From positions 1 through 44,113 of the IMG/VR virus record IMGVR_UViG_3300034167_000419: a DNA stretch of 44,113 bases. One strand, written 5' to 3'. Position 1 is the first letter of the stretch. Each line of letters starts with the position of its first letter. Positions 23,270-32,052 of this stretch are shown one piece after another. The position numbers were made by a program, and so were the translations under genes. Source of the stretch: a virus. The notes under the pieces were generated by a model. It did not search any database. It was not told the origin of the DNA and saw only the letters and a list, made by a program, of their open reading frames with translations.

Positions 23270-24928
23270 ATGGCATTAGGATTAGATTTCGGAACAGGAA
23301 CTGCAGGAGATGGTGAATCTTTATTATCTGCTTTTACTAAAATAAATACATTTTTATCAACCACTACTAAATTAACCAGTGGAGATTTAGAAGTAAACGG
23401 AGTTATAGTAGGAACAGGAAATAATTCAAATTTTGGTTCAACCGCTTTGGGTTATTTGGCTTTAAATTCTAATTTAGCAACAGGTCATGATAATACTGCA
23501 ATAGGTTGGTCTGCATTATCTTCAAATACAAGCGGGGATTACAATACAGCAATTGGCTCTAATGCAATGAGATTTGCAAACACAAGTGGCAATACAGCAG
23601 TTGGAATAACTGCATTAAAATATTCCATAGGTATTGATAATACCGCTGTTGGAATTAATGGTTTAACTAATAATTCAGATGGTACAAGTAATACTGCTAT
23701 TGGTGCTTATGCGATGGAAAAAAATACTAGTGGTGATGGAAATACTGCTGTTGGTGGTGGTGCTTTATATAATGCAGTTTCTTTAAATTATAACACAGCA
23801 GTAGGTAATGATGCTTTAAATTTAAATACTTTATATTCAAATTGCACTGGAATAGGATATGGTGCAAATGTAACTGCTTCAAATCAAGTTGTCATAGGAA
23901 ATACAAGTGTAACTTCTACAATATTAAGGGGAGAAGTAACTGCTGACAAGGATGCTACATTTAATGGAGTTAAAGTTGGTAGAGGAGCTAATAATATTAC
24001 ATCAAATACCGCAGTTGGTAATGCTACATTAACATCCAATACAACTGGAACATATAATTCAGCTTTTGGTTTAGGTTCATTGTTAAATAATCAAGGAGGT
24101 TCAAGAAACGCTGCTTTTGGAGGAGATTCTTTATTTTATAATATAAGTGGAAGTTTTAATACTGCCATTGGAAATTCAACTTTAGTAAATACAACTGGGA
24201 GTGAGAATACTGGAGTAGGTTATGGGGCAGGGCAAGCTAATACTTCATTTTCTAACACAACTTGTTTAGGAGCTAATACACAAGTAACTGATTCTGACCA
24301 AATTCAATTAGGAAATGCATCAACTACTCCTTATGCTTATCAAGCACTTTCACTTCGTTCTGATGAAAGAGATAAAGCTGAAGTTAGAAATACAGTTTTA
24401 GGATTAGACTTCATAAATGAATTAAGACCAGTTGATTACAAATGGGATATGCGTGAAGACTATAAAACTGAAATGCCAATAAAACCCGAATTACCAGCAC
24501 AAGAATTGCCGATTAAAGAATTGCCAATACAAGGTGAACTTTCTGATGAAGATTATCAAGAAATATTAGGGCAATATAATTTAGACTATCAAGAATTATT
24601 AGACCAGTCTAATGCTGATTACCAAGAAATTGTAGACCAAAATAATGCTGACTTTAAAATAGTAATGGATGAATGGTTAGAATCTGTTAAATTAGATAAT
24701 ATAACTCACGATGGCACACATACAAGAACAAGATATCATCACGGTTTAATTGCTCAAGAGGTTCAAGATGTAATCCAAGCAAGTGGAGTTGATTTTGGAG
24801 GATTCCAAGACCATTCAGTAAACGGAGGTCAAGATGTTTTATCACTTGGTTATGATGAACTTATTGCCCCAATGATTAAAGCTATACAGGAATTAACAGC
24901 AAGGATTAACGTATTAGAAGGTAACTAA
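23270..24928 (+). CDS. Tail fibre with S74 self-cleaving chaperone
   Basis: A 552-residue fibre. Residues about 45-340 contain repeated NTAIG/NTAVG units (GDYNTAIGSNAM, GNTAVGITAL) like the YadA-type head repeat of trimeric fibres. The C-terminal ~190 residues match the peptidase S74 intramolecular chaperone: SDERDK at 364-369 with the expected Ser and Lys, INELRPVDYKWD, HHGLIAQEVQDV and an ending coiled coil. S74 domains fold the trimer and then cut themselves off, probably just before Ser364. Confidence 0.85.
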   Translation: MALGLDFGTGTAGDGESLLSAFTKINTFLSTTTKLTSGDLEVNGVIVGTGNNSNFGSTALGYLALNSNLATGHDNTAIGWSALSSNTSGDYNTAIGSNAMRFANTSGNTAVGITALKYSIGIDNTAVGINGLTNNSDGTSNTAIGAYAMEKNTSGDGNTAVGGGALYNAVSLNYNTAVGNDALNLNTLYSNCTGIGYGANVTASNQVVIGNTSVTSTILRGEVTADKDATFNGVKVGRGANNITSNTAVGNATLTSNTTGTYNSAFGLGSLLNNQGGSRNAAFGGDSLFYNISGSFNTAIGNSTLVNTTGSENTGVGYGAGQANTSFSNTTCLGANTQVTDSDQIQLGNASTTPYAYQALSLRSDERDKAEVRNTVLGLDFINELRPVDYKWDMREDYKTEMPIKPELPAQELPIKELPIQGELSDEDYQEILGQYNLDYQELLDQSNADYQEIVDQNNADFKIVMDEWLESVKLDNITHDGTHTRTRYHHGLIAQEVQDVIQASGVDFGGFQDHSVNGGQDVLSLGYDELIAPMIKAIQELTARINVLEGN

Positions 24929-25059
24929 TGGCGAAGAATACTGAAAATATTAAGAAGGTTAAGATTAAAGTAAGAAGAAAAGGCATTCACTCTAAATCAA
25001 AGATGTCATCTTTAAAGAGTTCAAAGAATTATACTAAGAAATATAAAGGACAAGGATAA
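24928..25059 (+). CDS. 43-aa Lys-rich protein
   Basis: MAKNTENIKKVKIKVRRKGI then HSKSKMSSLKSSKNYTKKYK and GQG. Highly basic; both start and stop are joined to neighbours by one-base TAATG overlaps. A similar small basic protein (KGIHSKSK...SSKNYKK-type) recurs beside tail-fibre genes in Bacteroidota phages. No known function. Confidence 0.65.
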   Translation: MAKNTENIKKVKIKVRRKGIHSKSKMSSLKSSKNYTKKYKGQG

Positions 25060-25397
25060 TGGTAGAATTTCCAAATATAGAGCATTATAAAGGCGATACG
25101 TTTAAGCAAATACCAATGGTATATAAACTTAATGGAGTCGCACAGAATTTAACAGGAGCGATTATTCGTATGCAGTTAAGAAAAGAAAAAGATGGTGTTT
25201 CTTATTTGGAATTAACTTCTGTTGCTAACGCAGGTATTACCATTACAAACGCTGCAACTGGTTCTTTTAAAATAAACACACAAATGATTGATATACAAGC
25301 TGGTAATTATGTTTATGATATGGAGTTTAATATCGCTGGTGTAATTGAGACATTAATCAAAGGAGATTTTATTTTAACTAATGATGTAACACGATAA
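25059..25397 (+). CDS. Ig-like baseplate/BppU-like adaptor, 112 aa
   Basis: A beta-sandwich-like protein: HYKGDTFKQIPMVYKLNGVA, TGAIIRMQLRKEKDG, GNYVYDMEFNIAGVIETLIK. It resembles the N-terminal domain of upper-baseplate proteins (BppU-like) that hold receptor-binding tips. The start overlaps the previous stop (TAATG) and the stop overlaps the next ATG (TAATG). The family call is moderate. Confidence 0.6.
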   Translation: MVEFPNIEHYKGDTFKQIPMVYKLNGVAQNLTGAIIRMQLRKEKDGVSYLELTSVANAGITITNAATGSFKINTQMIDIQAGNYVYDMEFNIAGVIETLIKGDFILTNDVTR

Positions 25398-27454
25398 TGG
25401 CAGATATAATAGACATAGATGTATTTCAGACTGTAACATCAGTTAGCTTTGAAGTTGAGCCTAATACTAATATTATTAATATTAATAAAGTTACAGGCGG
25501 AGGCGGAGGTGTTGGAGGAGCAACTAATTTAAGTACTTCTCAAACTGCAACTGATTTTACCATTAATTCAGATACAGGAGATGATGCTTTAGTTCCTTTA
25601 GGAAATGGTACTTTAGCAGGTGCTACGTTAAATAATTATACAACTGCTGAAAAGAATAAACTTGCAGCAATAACAGGTACAAATACAGGAGACCAAAATC
25701 TTCAATCAGTAACAAATTTAGGTGCAAATACAACAAATGCAATATACGCTCAAATTAGCGGAATTTCAAACGCTATTACAGGAGAATCTACTTTAGGTAA
25801 AGGTATCTTTGGATTGTCAGTTGAGGCTGCTGCTGTTGAGGGAGGTTCTATTTCAGGAATAGGTGTTAATGGATATTCTTCAACAGGAATAGGTGTTCAG
25901 GGATATTCAGAAGAAGGAGTAGGTGGAAGTTTTGACACTGACTCATCTACTGCTAACATTACTAATTTTAAAAAATCAGGAATAGTAAAAGCATCTATTA
26001 ATAATGCTGGAGAATTAACTGCACAAAAATTAATAAAACAAGGAGGGTTTGATTATCAATTCTTAAAAGCAGATGGTTCAGTTGACAATAATATTTATTT
26101 AACTTCTGATGATTTACCATCCACATTAGACTTATACGCAACAACAACTGCATCAGATATAAGTGGATATACTGTGCTTGTTAGAAATATTTCAGATACA
26201 AGATATAATACAATAGCAGAAAATGTATCAACAGGAGTTATAACATCAATTGCACAATTAGTAGGTTCATTAGTTACTGATGCAAATATTATATCTGGAA
26301 ATCCAGGAGTATTTGATTTTAAAACTATTGGAAATATAAGCAGAACAAGTGGAACGGGTCAAGCAGAGTTTTTCTTTAGAATTTACAAAAGAAATTTAGC
26401 TGGAACAGAAACATTAATAGCACAATCAGATTATACATTACCCGTAACAAATGGTGGTTATGTTGAATTTTCTGCAACTGCTTTATGGAATGATGGTATA
26501 TTTTTAGACACAGATAGAGTTGTTTTAAAGTATTATGCAAATAGACTTGCATCTCCAGTTGGTTCAGACCCTACTTATCAATTCCAATTTGGAGGTACAT
26601 CTCCTGTTAGAAGTTCAGCAGCTATTCCTACATCTGTAATGCCAAATATATATTTAAGAGATTTAGCTGATGTAGAAAATGTTGATGCTTTAAATAATGA
26701 GATACTATATTGGAATGACCCTGCATCATTATGGGAACACGAACTTGCTGAAAATTTAGTTCCATTAGCAACTGCAACTCAAAAAGGATTAGTTTCTACA
26801 ACAACTCAAACTATTGCAGGAGCAAAAACATTTACAGATGCAATAAGTGCAAGTAATTTAAGTGGAACTAATACAGGTGATAATGCAACCAATACTCAAT
26901 ACAGTGGATTAGCTGCATCAAAACAAGATACAATAACATTAACTACAACTGGAACAAGTGGAGCATCTACTTTAGTTGGTGCAACTTTAAATATTCCACA
27001 ATATAGCGGAGCAACTAATTTAGGATATACTGCTGCACCTACAAATGGAACGGTAACGAGTAGTACAGGAACTTCTGCTACTTTACCTTTAGCTGATGCA
27101 ACAAATGCTGGATTATTAAAACCTGCTAAATTTACAGTATTAGAAAACACAAGTGGAACAAATACGGGTGACCAAAATTTAAGTGGTTATGCTCTTTTGG
27201 CTTCACCAACTTTTACAGGTACACCATCATTACCAACGGGAACAATAGGCGTAACTCAAACTGCTGGAGATAATTCTACTAAATTAGCAACAACTGCTTT
27301 TGTATCAACTGCTGTAGCTGCTGGAGGTGTTACTGTCAGCGGGCAAGATACATTTGGAACTGCAAACATAGCTACTGTAACTGCTGCTCAATATGCTGGT
27401 TTTGTAACTGCTGAAACAGTTAGTACTACAACTTTATATTTTATAACTGCATAA
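25397..27454 (+). CDS. Tail fibre / receptor-binding protein, 685 aa
   Basis: A long Thr/Asn/Gly-rich fibre. The N-terminus (1-35) may attach to the BppU-like protein; recurring GTNTGDQNL and SGYALLASPTFTGTPSLPTG blocks are typical of trimeric phage fibres, and the end is short and beta-rich (AETVSTTTLYFITA). A Gly-rich linker (VTGGGGGVGGATN) follows the N-terminal part. It carries no S74 domain and no catalytic motif that I recognise. Confidence 0.7.
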   Translation: MADIIDIDVFQTVTSVSFEVEPNTNIININKVTGGGGGVGGATNLSTSQTATDFTINSDTGDDALVPLGNGTLAGATLNNYTTAEKNKLAAITGTNTGDQNLQSVTNLGANTTNAIYAQISGISNAITGESTLGKGIFGLSVEAAAVEGGSISGIGVNGYSSTGIGVQGYSEEGVGGSFDTDSSTANITNFKKSGIVKASINNAGELTAQKLIKQGGFDYQFLKADGSVDNNIYLTSDDLPSTLDLYATTTASDISGYTVLVRNISDTRYNTIAENVSTGVITSIAQLVGSLVTDANIISGNPGVFDFKTIGNISRTSGTGQAEFFFRIYKRNLAGTETLIAQSDYTLPVTNGGYVEFSATALWNDGIFLDTDRVVLKYYANRLASPVGSDPTYQFQFGGTSPVRSSAAIPTSVMPNIYLRDLADVENVDALNNEILYWNDPASLWEHELAENLVPLATATQKGLVSTTTQTIAGAKTFTDAISASNLSGTNTGDNATNTQYSGLAASKQDTITLTTTGTSGASTLVGATLNIPQYSGATNLGYTAAPTNGTVTSSTGTSATLPLADATNAGLLKPAKFTVLENTSGTNTGDQNLSGYALLASPTFTGTPSLPTGTIGVTQTAGDNSTKLATTAFVSTAVAAGGVTVSGQDTFGTANIATVTAAQYAGFVTAETVSTTTLYFITA

Positions 27455-27457
27455 ATT

Positions 27458-28426
27458 ATGGCAATAGAAATTGGAACAGTAAATGCGGACACAAGTGTAA
27501 AAATAGGTGCAACTACTATTCAAAAAGGTTTTATTGGATATAATAAATTTTATGACACATATACTTCTATTTTAGATACATATCCTTCTGCATATCACGC
27601 ATATTCTTTGCGTAAATTAAAAAGCACATACACTGGGGCTTGTTTAAGAATTAGAAGAACATCACCAACAGCACAAACAACTGAAGTAGATTTAAATTTT
27701 GATTGGAATAATACAATTAGTTTTAGTAGTCCAATTTCAAACCAAACCGGATATTTTACAAATGCAACTACATTAGGTCAATTTGCTTCTGGAACTGTAG
27801 ATGGTTTTACTGCGTCAATTATTTCTGTTTCAATTTGGTATGACCAAAGTGGAAATAATAAAAACGTAGTGGCTTCAAATGCATCAGTTCAACCAAGATT
27901 GGTAAGGTTAGACGCAGGTATTGCTACATTAGAAATCATAGACGGAAGCGTAGGAGTTAGATTTATTTCAGCAAATGTTCATTTATTATCTTTAGCAGAT
28001 ACTTCTACATCTTACAACAATATGTCTTGTTATGCTTTAGGAAATTCAATATCTGCACTTACAAATACATCTATTTATGGTCAAGGAGTATTTGCAGCTA
28101 ATGCAAGATTGTTTTTGCCACAAGGAACGAGTATAGCTTATAACACAACAGGTACATTTCCAATAACTGGTATTACTGCAAACGTTGATAGATTATATGA
28201 ATTAATATGTGGAAACTTAACAACAAGTGCATATTCAAATGGAGTGCAATCTTCGGTTACATCAACACCATCTTTAAGCGTTACAAATGTTAATATTAGA
28301 GTTGGTGGAAATGGTAGTCCTTTAGTTTATATGAATGGACATATAAAAGAAATACTGTGCTTTGTAGGCACACCATCAAGAACAGACATAGAAAATAGCA
28401 TAAATTCATTTTATTCGGTATGGTAG
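27458..28426 (+). CDS. Lectin / arabinofuranosidase-B-like tail tip protein
   Basis: A 322-residue protein. After a short N-terminal segment, it shows AYSLRKLKSTYTGACLRIRR, VSIWYDQSGNNKNVVASN and NVNIRVGGNG...MNGHIKEILC, the pattern of the concanavalin-A-like catalytic-type domain (PF09206-like) of arabinofuranosidase B. These are found on Bacteroidota phage tails and may bind or cut surface glycans. Catalytic residues cannot be assigned from sequence alone. The stop overlaps the next gene by 7 bp. Confidence 0.7.
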   Translation: MAIEIGTVNADTSVKIGATTIQKGFIGYNKFYDTYTSILDTYPSAYHAYSLRKLKSTYTGACLRIRRTSPTAQTTEVDLNFDWNNTISFSSPISNQTGYFTNATTLGQFASGTVDGFTASIISVSIWYDQSGNNKNVVASNASVQPRLVRLDAGIATLEIIDGSVGVRFISANVHLLSLADTSTSYNNMSCYALGNSISALTNTSIYGQGVFAANARLFLPQGTSIAYNTTGTFPITGITANVDRLYELICGNLTTSAYSNGVQSSVTSTPSLSVTNVNIRVGGNGSPLVYMNGHIKEILCFVGTPSRTDIENSINSFYSVW

Positions 28427-28602
28427 AATATAAATACAACACATTAGAAGAAGCACAAGCATCTTTAGATACAGTAAATGCTTATTTTGGATTGCCTTGT
28501 GGCGAAACATTGAACTGGACAAATATACAGGAAGGCGATGGTTATTGGTTTTTACAAGCTGATAGATTAGAAGAAGTATTAGGGAATCCTGTTGAATTAT
28601 GA
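28420..28602 (+). CDS. 60-aa hypothetical protein
   Basis: Acidic small protein (MVEYKYNTLEEAQASLDTVN then YFGLPCGETLNWTNIQEGDG). No signal peptide. It overlaps the tail-tip stop by 7 bp and the next start by 4 bp (ATGA). Probably a tail-tip accessory or lysis-cassette leader; unrecognised. Confidence 0.6.
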   Translation: MVEYKYNTLEEAQASLDTVNAYFGLPCGETLNWTNIQEGDGYWFLQADRLEEVLGNPVEL

Positions 28603-28781
28603 GTAAAGAACAAATAGATAGAATTTTAAGTAAATTTATATCACGCAAATTAATGGTTTTTTTAATAGCTTGTGGTGCTTTATTTGCTGGTGATTTAACT
28701 TCACAAGATTGGGTAGTAATAGCTACTGCTTATGTAAGCATTCAAGGATTTACGGATATAGTTGCAAAATTAAAAAGTTAA
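28599..28781 (+). CDS. Small membrane protein, putative holin
   Basis: A 60-residue protein with hydrophobic stretches at about 18-30 (LMVFLIACGALFAG) and 37-55 (WVVIATAYVSIQGFTDIV), separated by a short polar turn. Size, two-helix pattern and position just before the lysozyme suggest a holin or holin partner. Holins open the inner membrane to release lysozyme. Starts at an ATGA overlap. Confidence 0.55.
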   Translation: MSKEQIDRILSKFISRKLMVFLIACGALFAGDLTSQDWVVIATAYVSIQGFTDIVAKLKS

Positions 28782-28782
28782 A

Positions 28783-29076
28783 ATGGAATTTCAAGAAAAA
28801 GAAAGATTAGACCGAATGGAACAACACCTTCGATTAATTAAAGAAGATTTACAACACATTTCAAGTGCTTTAGTTGGTTCTAAAGTAAATGGTAATAAAG
28901 GTGTAATATCTGATATTGATTCTATAAGACACGACATAGAAGTTCTTAAAGAAAAATTAGAATTTATCGAATTAGATATGGCTAAAAAATCTGTTTATAT
29001 CGGTCAGTTAAAATTTGTTGCAGGATTATTAACTGCTGGATTAGTTGGAACAATTATAAAACTTTTATCAAAATGA
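28783..29076 (+). CDS. Coiled-coil plus C-terminal membrane helix, lysis-related
   Basis: A 97-residue protein: an N-terminal Glu/Lys-rich coiled-coil (about 1-65) and a C-terminal hydrophobic helix (about 74-92, LKFVAGLLTAGLVGTIIKLL). It lies 1 bp after the small membrane protein and overlaps the lysozyme start by 4 bp. This layout resembles phage proteins that act as holins or as lysis regulators. Exact role unproven. Confidence 0.55.
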   Translation: MEFQEKERLDRMEQHLRLIKEDLQHISSALVGSKVNGNKGVISDIDSIRHDIEVLKEKLEFIELDMAKKSVYIGQLKFVAGLLTAGLVGTIIKLLSK

Positions 29077-29522
29077 AATTAGACAATAAAGGTTATATGT
29101 TAATTTGTGAGTTTGAAGGCTTCAGTGCTAAACCATATTTATGTCCTGCTAAATTGGCTACAATTGGATATGGTAACACTTTTTACAAAGATGGTAAAAA
29201 AGTTACTATGGTAGATAAATCAATAACTAAAGCTGAAGCATTTGATATGTTTAAAGACATAGCTGATAATTTTGCTAAAAGAGTTTCTAAATGTGTTACA
29301 CAACCTTTAACACAAAATCAGTTTAATTCTTTAGTTTCATTTGCTTACAATGTAGGTGTAGCAAATTTTATGAGAAGTACACTTTTAAAGAAAGTAAATA
29401 ATAATAGATTAGACCATACTATAAAAGATGAATTTTTAAAATGGGATAAAGTAGGAACAAAAAAATTAGCAGGTTTAACTAGACGAAGAATATATGAAGC
29501 AGACAATTATTTCAAAGAATAA
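29073..29522 (+). CDS. Endolysin, GH24 lysozyme
   Basis: Cuts peptidoglycan at lysis. A 149-residue T4-lysozyme-like protein with the triad in ICEFEGFSAKPYLCPAKLAT: Glu15, Cys24 in place of the usual Asp, and Thr30, spaced 9 and 6 apart as in the family. GYGNT and NQFNSLVSFAYNVG follow in the expected order. No signal peptide is visible, so release through a holin is likely. The 3' end overlaps the spanin gene by 29 bp. Confidence 0.92.
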   Translation: MKLDNKGYMLICEFEGFSAKPYLCPAKLATIGYGNTFYKDGKKVTMVDKSITKAEAFDMFKDIADNFAKRVSKCVTQPLTQNQFNSLVSFAYNVGVANFMRSTLLKKVNNNRLDHTIKDEFLKWDKVGTKKLAGLTRRRIYEADNYFKE

Positions 29523-29982
29523 AGGAGTTATTACTTTTTGGTTAGCAGTTATATTCGCATCAATTGTAATTACAATGTTATCATCTTGTGGTACTCGTAA
29601 GGTAGTAATAGAAGAAGTTAAGAAGGATTCTTTGTCCCAAATTTCCACTAAAATAGGGACGAAAGAGGATATAAAAATAGAAACTAAAAACGACATTACA
29701 ACTGATGAGTTTACTATAACTCCATTAGATACTTGCAAGGATATTGTTATTGATGGTAAAAAGTACAGAAACGTTACTATTAAGTATAAAAAGACAAAAG
29801 ATAACACTATACAAGTCAAAGATATAAAAGTGGCTAAAGACGAGTTAAAAGTACAAGACACAAAAGTCACTCAAAACAGGAAAGTTAAAGATATAACGAA
29901 AACTTCTAATCCATTTCTTATCTTGTTATGGTTGTTAATTCCACTAATTGCGTATATAATTTATAAATTTAAACTAATATGA
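29494..29982 (+). CDS. Predicted unimolecular spanin (u-spanin)
   Basis: Joins outer and inner membranes to finish lysis. Near the N-terminus is a lipoprotein signal: hydrophobic 12-29 then MLSSCG with the lipid-attachment Cys32. The middle is a charged, repeat-like periplasmic stretch (about 40-135). A C-terminal membrane helix (about 139-160, FLILLWLLIPLIAYIIYKF) ends the protein. A lipobox plus a C-terminal transmembrane helix in one protein is the definition of a u-spanin. It overlaps the lysozyme by 29 bp, as spanins often do. Confidence 0.75.
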   Translation: MKQTIISKNKGVITFWLAVIFASIVITMLSSCGTRKVVIEEVKKDSLSQISTKIGTKEDIKIETKNDITTDEFTITPLDTCKDIVIDGKKYRNVTIKYKKTKDNTIQVKDIKVAKDELKVQDTKVTQNRKVKDITKTSNPFLILLWLLIPLIAYIIYKFKLI

Positions 29983-30113
29983 AAAAGAACTCAAACAGAA
30001 GGTATAGAATGGACAATGCTACTGCTAAAAAGATTGGTGCAAAGCTAAATAAAAGTGGTAGATATATGATTTCCAAAGAACAAGAGAAGAAATTTATCGC
30101 TATTAGAAAATAA
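29979..30113 (+). CDS. 44-aa protein related to the exonuclease N-terminus
   Basis: MKKNSNRRYRMDNATAKKIG then AKLNKSGRYMISKEQEKKFI and AIRK. It aligns without gaps to the first 44 residues of the exonuclease at 30167, with 21 identities by my count, so it is a free-standing copy of that module. Highly basic. The start overlaps the spanin stop (ATGA). A nucleic-acid-binding role is plausible but unproven. Confidence 0.75.
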   Translation: MKKNSNRRYRMDNATAKKIGAKLNKSGRYMISKEQEKKFIAIRK

Positions 30114-30166
30114 ATTCATATATTTGGAAGATAATATAAGAGATTTCTCTTGTAAAAAACAAAAAT

Positions 30167-31069
30167 ATGAAAAAAAATGCTGAAAGGCGGTATCGATTTA
30201 ACCATTATATCGCTAACAAAGTTGGAGTAACTATTAATAAACAAGGTCGCTATCGACTAACTCCTGAACAAGAGAATAAGTATTTCGACATAGTTCAAAA
30301 TCAAGAGCATATTAAAAGGCTTTTCTTTGACATCGAAACATCTCCTAATCTTGTTTATGCTTGGAGAATTGGTTACAATCTAACTATACACCCCGATAGC
30401 ATCGTAGACGAGCGTAAAATTATATGTATATCTTATAAGTGGGAACACGAAGATAAAATCCATAGATTAACGTGGGATAAAGATATGTGTGATAAGCAAA
30501 TGCTTATTGATTTTATATCGGTGGCTAATAAGGCTGATGAAATGATTGCACACAATGGGGATAGGTTTGACATCAAATGGATAAGAACACGTTGCATATT
30601 CCATAGGGTTTCAATGTTTCCTCAGTATAAGACATTAGATACGCTTAAAAAGGCTAAAAGTGGTTTCAATTTCAATTCCAACAAACTTGATTACATTGCA
30701 CAATTTTTAGGAGTTGGAGCAAAGGTTAAGCATAGTGGGTTTGATATGTGGAAGGAAGTGATGAAAGGTAATCCTGATGCTCTTGAGGAAATGGGTAATT
30801 ACTGCGATGGCGATATAGTTGTATTGGAGGATGTATTCTTAACGATGCAGAACTACATTAAACCAAACACTCACGCTGGAGTTATAAACGGTAATCTTAA
30901 ATACAGTTGTCCTTCTTGCTCAAGTGAAAATGTAATCTTACTTAAAAATATAGTTACTGCTATGGGAACTATCAATAGATTAATGGAATGTCAAGATTGT
31001 GGTCAAGTCTATGAGATAAGCAATTCAGCATACAAACTTCATTTAGAAATGAAAGATAAGTTTAAGTAA
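30167..31069 (+). CDS. DnaQ-like 3'-5' exonuclease with zinc-ribbon tail
   Basis: 300 residues in three parts. Residues 1-45 repeat the 44-aa module just upstream. About 50-230 is a DEDD-type nuclease: FFDIETS with Asp55/Glu57, AHNGDRFDIKW with Asp135 and YCDGD with Asp216; Tyr212 lies four residues before, consistent with DEDDy. About 245-280 has Cys248, Cys251, Cys275 and Cys278, a zinc-ribbon pattern. Probably a DNA-repair or replication exonuclease. Convergent to the phosphoesterase, with a shared terminator. Confidence 0.8.
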   Translation: MKKNAERRYRFNHYIANKVGVTINKQGRYRLTPEQENKYFDIVQNQEHIKRLFFDIETSPNLVYAWRIGYNLTIHPDSIVDERKIICISYKWEHEDKIHRLTWDKDMCDKQMLIDFISVANKADEMIAHNGDRFDIKWIRTRCIFHRVSMFPQYKTLDTLKKAKSGFNFNSNKLDYIAQFLGVGAKVKHSGFDMWKEVMKGNPDALEEMGNYCDGDIVVLEDVFLTMQNYIKPNTHAGVINGNLKYSCPSCSSENVILLKNIVTAMGTINRLMECQDCGQVYEISNSAYKLHLEMKDKFK

Positions 31070-31093
31070 TGCGGCGATAATCACCGTAAAAGT

Positions 31094-31127
31094 AACCCCT
31101 AATAAATAAATCTATTAGGGGTTTTTC
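31094..31127. terminator. Bidirectional terminator between the two genome halves
   Basis: AACCCCTAATA (31094-31104) pairs perfectly with TATTAGGGGTT (31113-31123), followed by TTTC on the plus side. It lies between the convergent exonuclease and phosphoesterase genes and ends both halves. Confidence 0.85.
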
Positions 31128-31128
31128 T

Positions 31129-31812
31129 TTACAATTCAAATATATTCCCATTACTACTCAACTTACCAAACCTTCTATCGGTTACTACCGAGCCATTGCT
31201 GAATATGGTATCGCAAATAGATAGCTTCATTGTTCCAGCATTAATAATGTCATCACTATTATGAATATGTCCGAATAACATTAACTTTGGTTTTATTCTT
31301 GTGATAACGTGTCGTTTTAACGCTTTACAGCCACAGTATTCTAATTTACCATCTCTATCTTCAGAAATATCTAATATTCCCTTAGGCGGTGTATGAGTTA
31401 TTAATATATCTACATCATCATCAATACTTCGTTCCCAATGCCTATCTAACTTATCTCGGCTTTTCATAAAGCTCCAATTACCAAAGTTAGGCGATATTGG
31501 ACTTCCGTGAATTTTAAATCCATTTATGTTTATCCAACTATCTTCGAGGTAAAAAATACCATTACCTTCAAAATCTTCTTTAGTAACCAACTTCTTTTCA
31601 ATCGATGAATCGTGATTTCCAGCTACATAAATTTTTATTGGAATAGGCAATTCAGAATACCAATCAATAAATCTTCTAACTTCAGGTTCATTATTGTAAG
31701 GGTCTCTTACATTACTGCAATCTCCTGAATGTATTACCATATCTATATTATCAGGAATTTCTAATAAATCGTGGTAGCTATGTGTGTCGCTTATGTGCCA
31801 AATCTTTTTCAC
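31129..31812 (-). CDS. Calcineurin-like metallophosphoesterase
   Basis: A 227-residue two-metal phosphoesterase. Metal motifs: HISDTHSYHD (6-15), VIHSGDCSN (near 28), VAGNHDSS (near 64), LITHTPPKG (near 136) and LFGHIHNSDD (near 178). It could act on cyclic or oligonucleotides or phosphoproteins, a family sometimes used by phages against host defence signals, but substrate cannot be read from sequence. Last gene of the minus-strand half. Confidence 0.88.
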   Translation of the reverse strand: MKKIWHISDTHSYHDLLEIPDNIDMVIHSGDCSNVRDPYNNEPEVRRFIDWYSELPIPIKIYVAGNHDSSIEKKLVTKEDFEGNGIFYLEDSWININGFKIHGSPISPNFGNWSFMKSRDKLDRHWERSIDDDVDILITHTPPKGILDISEDRDGKLEYCGCKALKRHVITRIKPKLMLFGHIHNSDDIINAGTMKLSICDTIFSNGSVVTDRRFGKLSSNGNIFEL

Positions 31813-31915
31813 GTTGTTTACATTTTTCTAATAGTTCTTTTGCTTTTTGTTTTTGCTCTGCTGCGTACTCCCATATTGAAAGTCTTTTTTCTACTGTGTG
31901 TTTGCTGTAAGCCAT
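31778..31915 (-). CDS. 45-aa basic helical protein
   Basis: MAYSKHTVEKRLSIWEYAAE then QKQKAKELLEKCKQREKDLA and HKRHT. One long Lys/Glu-rich helix. It overlaps the phosphoesterase start by 35 bp and the 31891 gene's end by 25 bp, each in a different frame. Unrecognised; the operon position makes it plausible. Confidence 0.45.
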   Translation of the reverse strand: MAYSKHTVEKRLSIWEYAAEQKQKAKELLEKCKQREKDLAHKRHT

Positions 31916-32052
31916 TCGTTTCTAAGTTTTTTAATGAAATCTTTAACTGCGTACTCCATATCCAAAGGTACTCTAACTTGAATAATCTTGAATGGATAAT
32001 CTAACTTTTTTCTTCCAGCTCCTTCTCGAACTCCTCCTTGTGTGTTACTCAT
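31891..32052 (-). CDS. 53-aa protein with GAGRKK motif
   Basis: MSNTQGGVREGAGRKKLDYP then FKIIQVRVPLDMEYAVKDFI and KKLRNEWLTANTQ. The GGxREGAGRKK start is the AT-hook-like motif of many small phage DNA-binding proteins, followed by IQVRVP, which recalls a ribbon-helix-helix strand. Possibly a small regulator. Overlaps both neighbours by a few bases. Confidence 0.6.
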   Translation of the reverse strand: MSNTQGGVREGAGRKKLDYPFKIIQVRVPLDMEYAVKDFIKKLRNEWLTANTQ

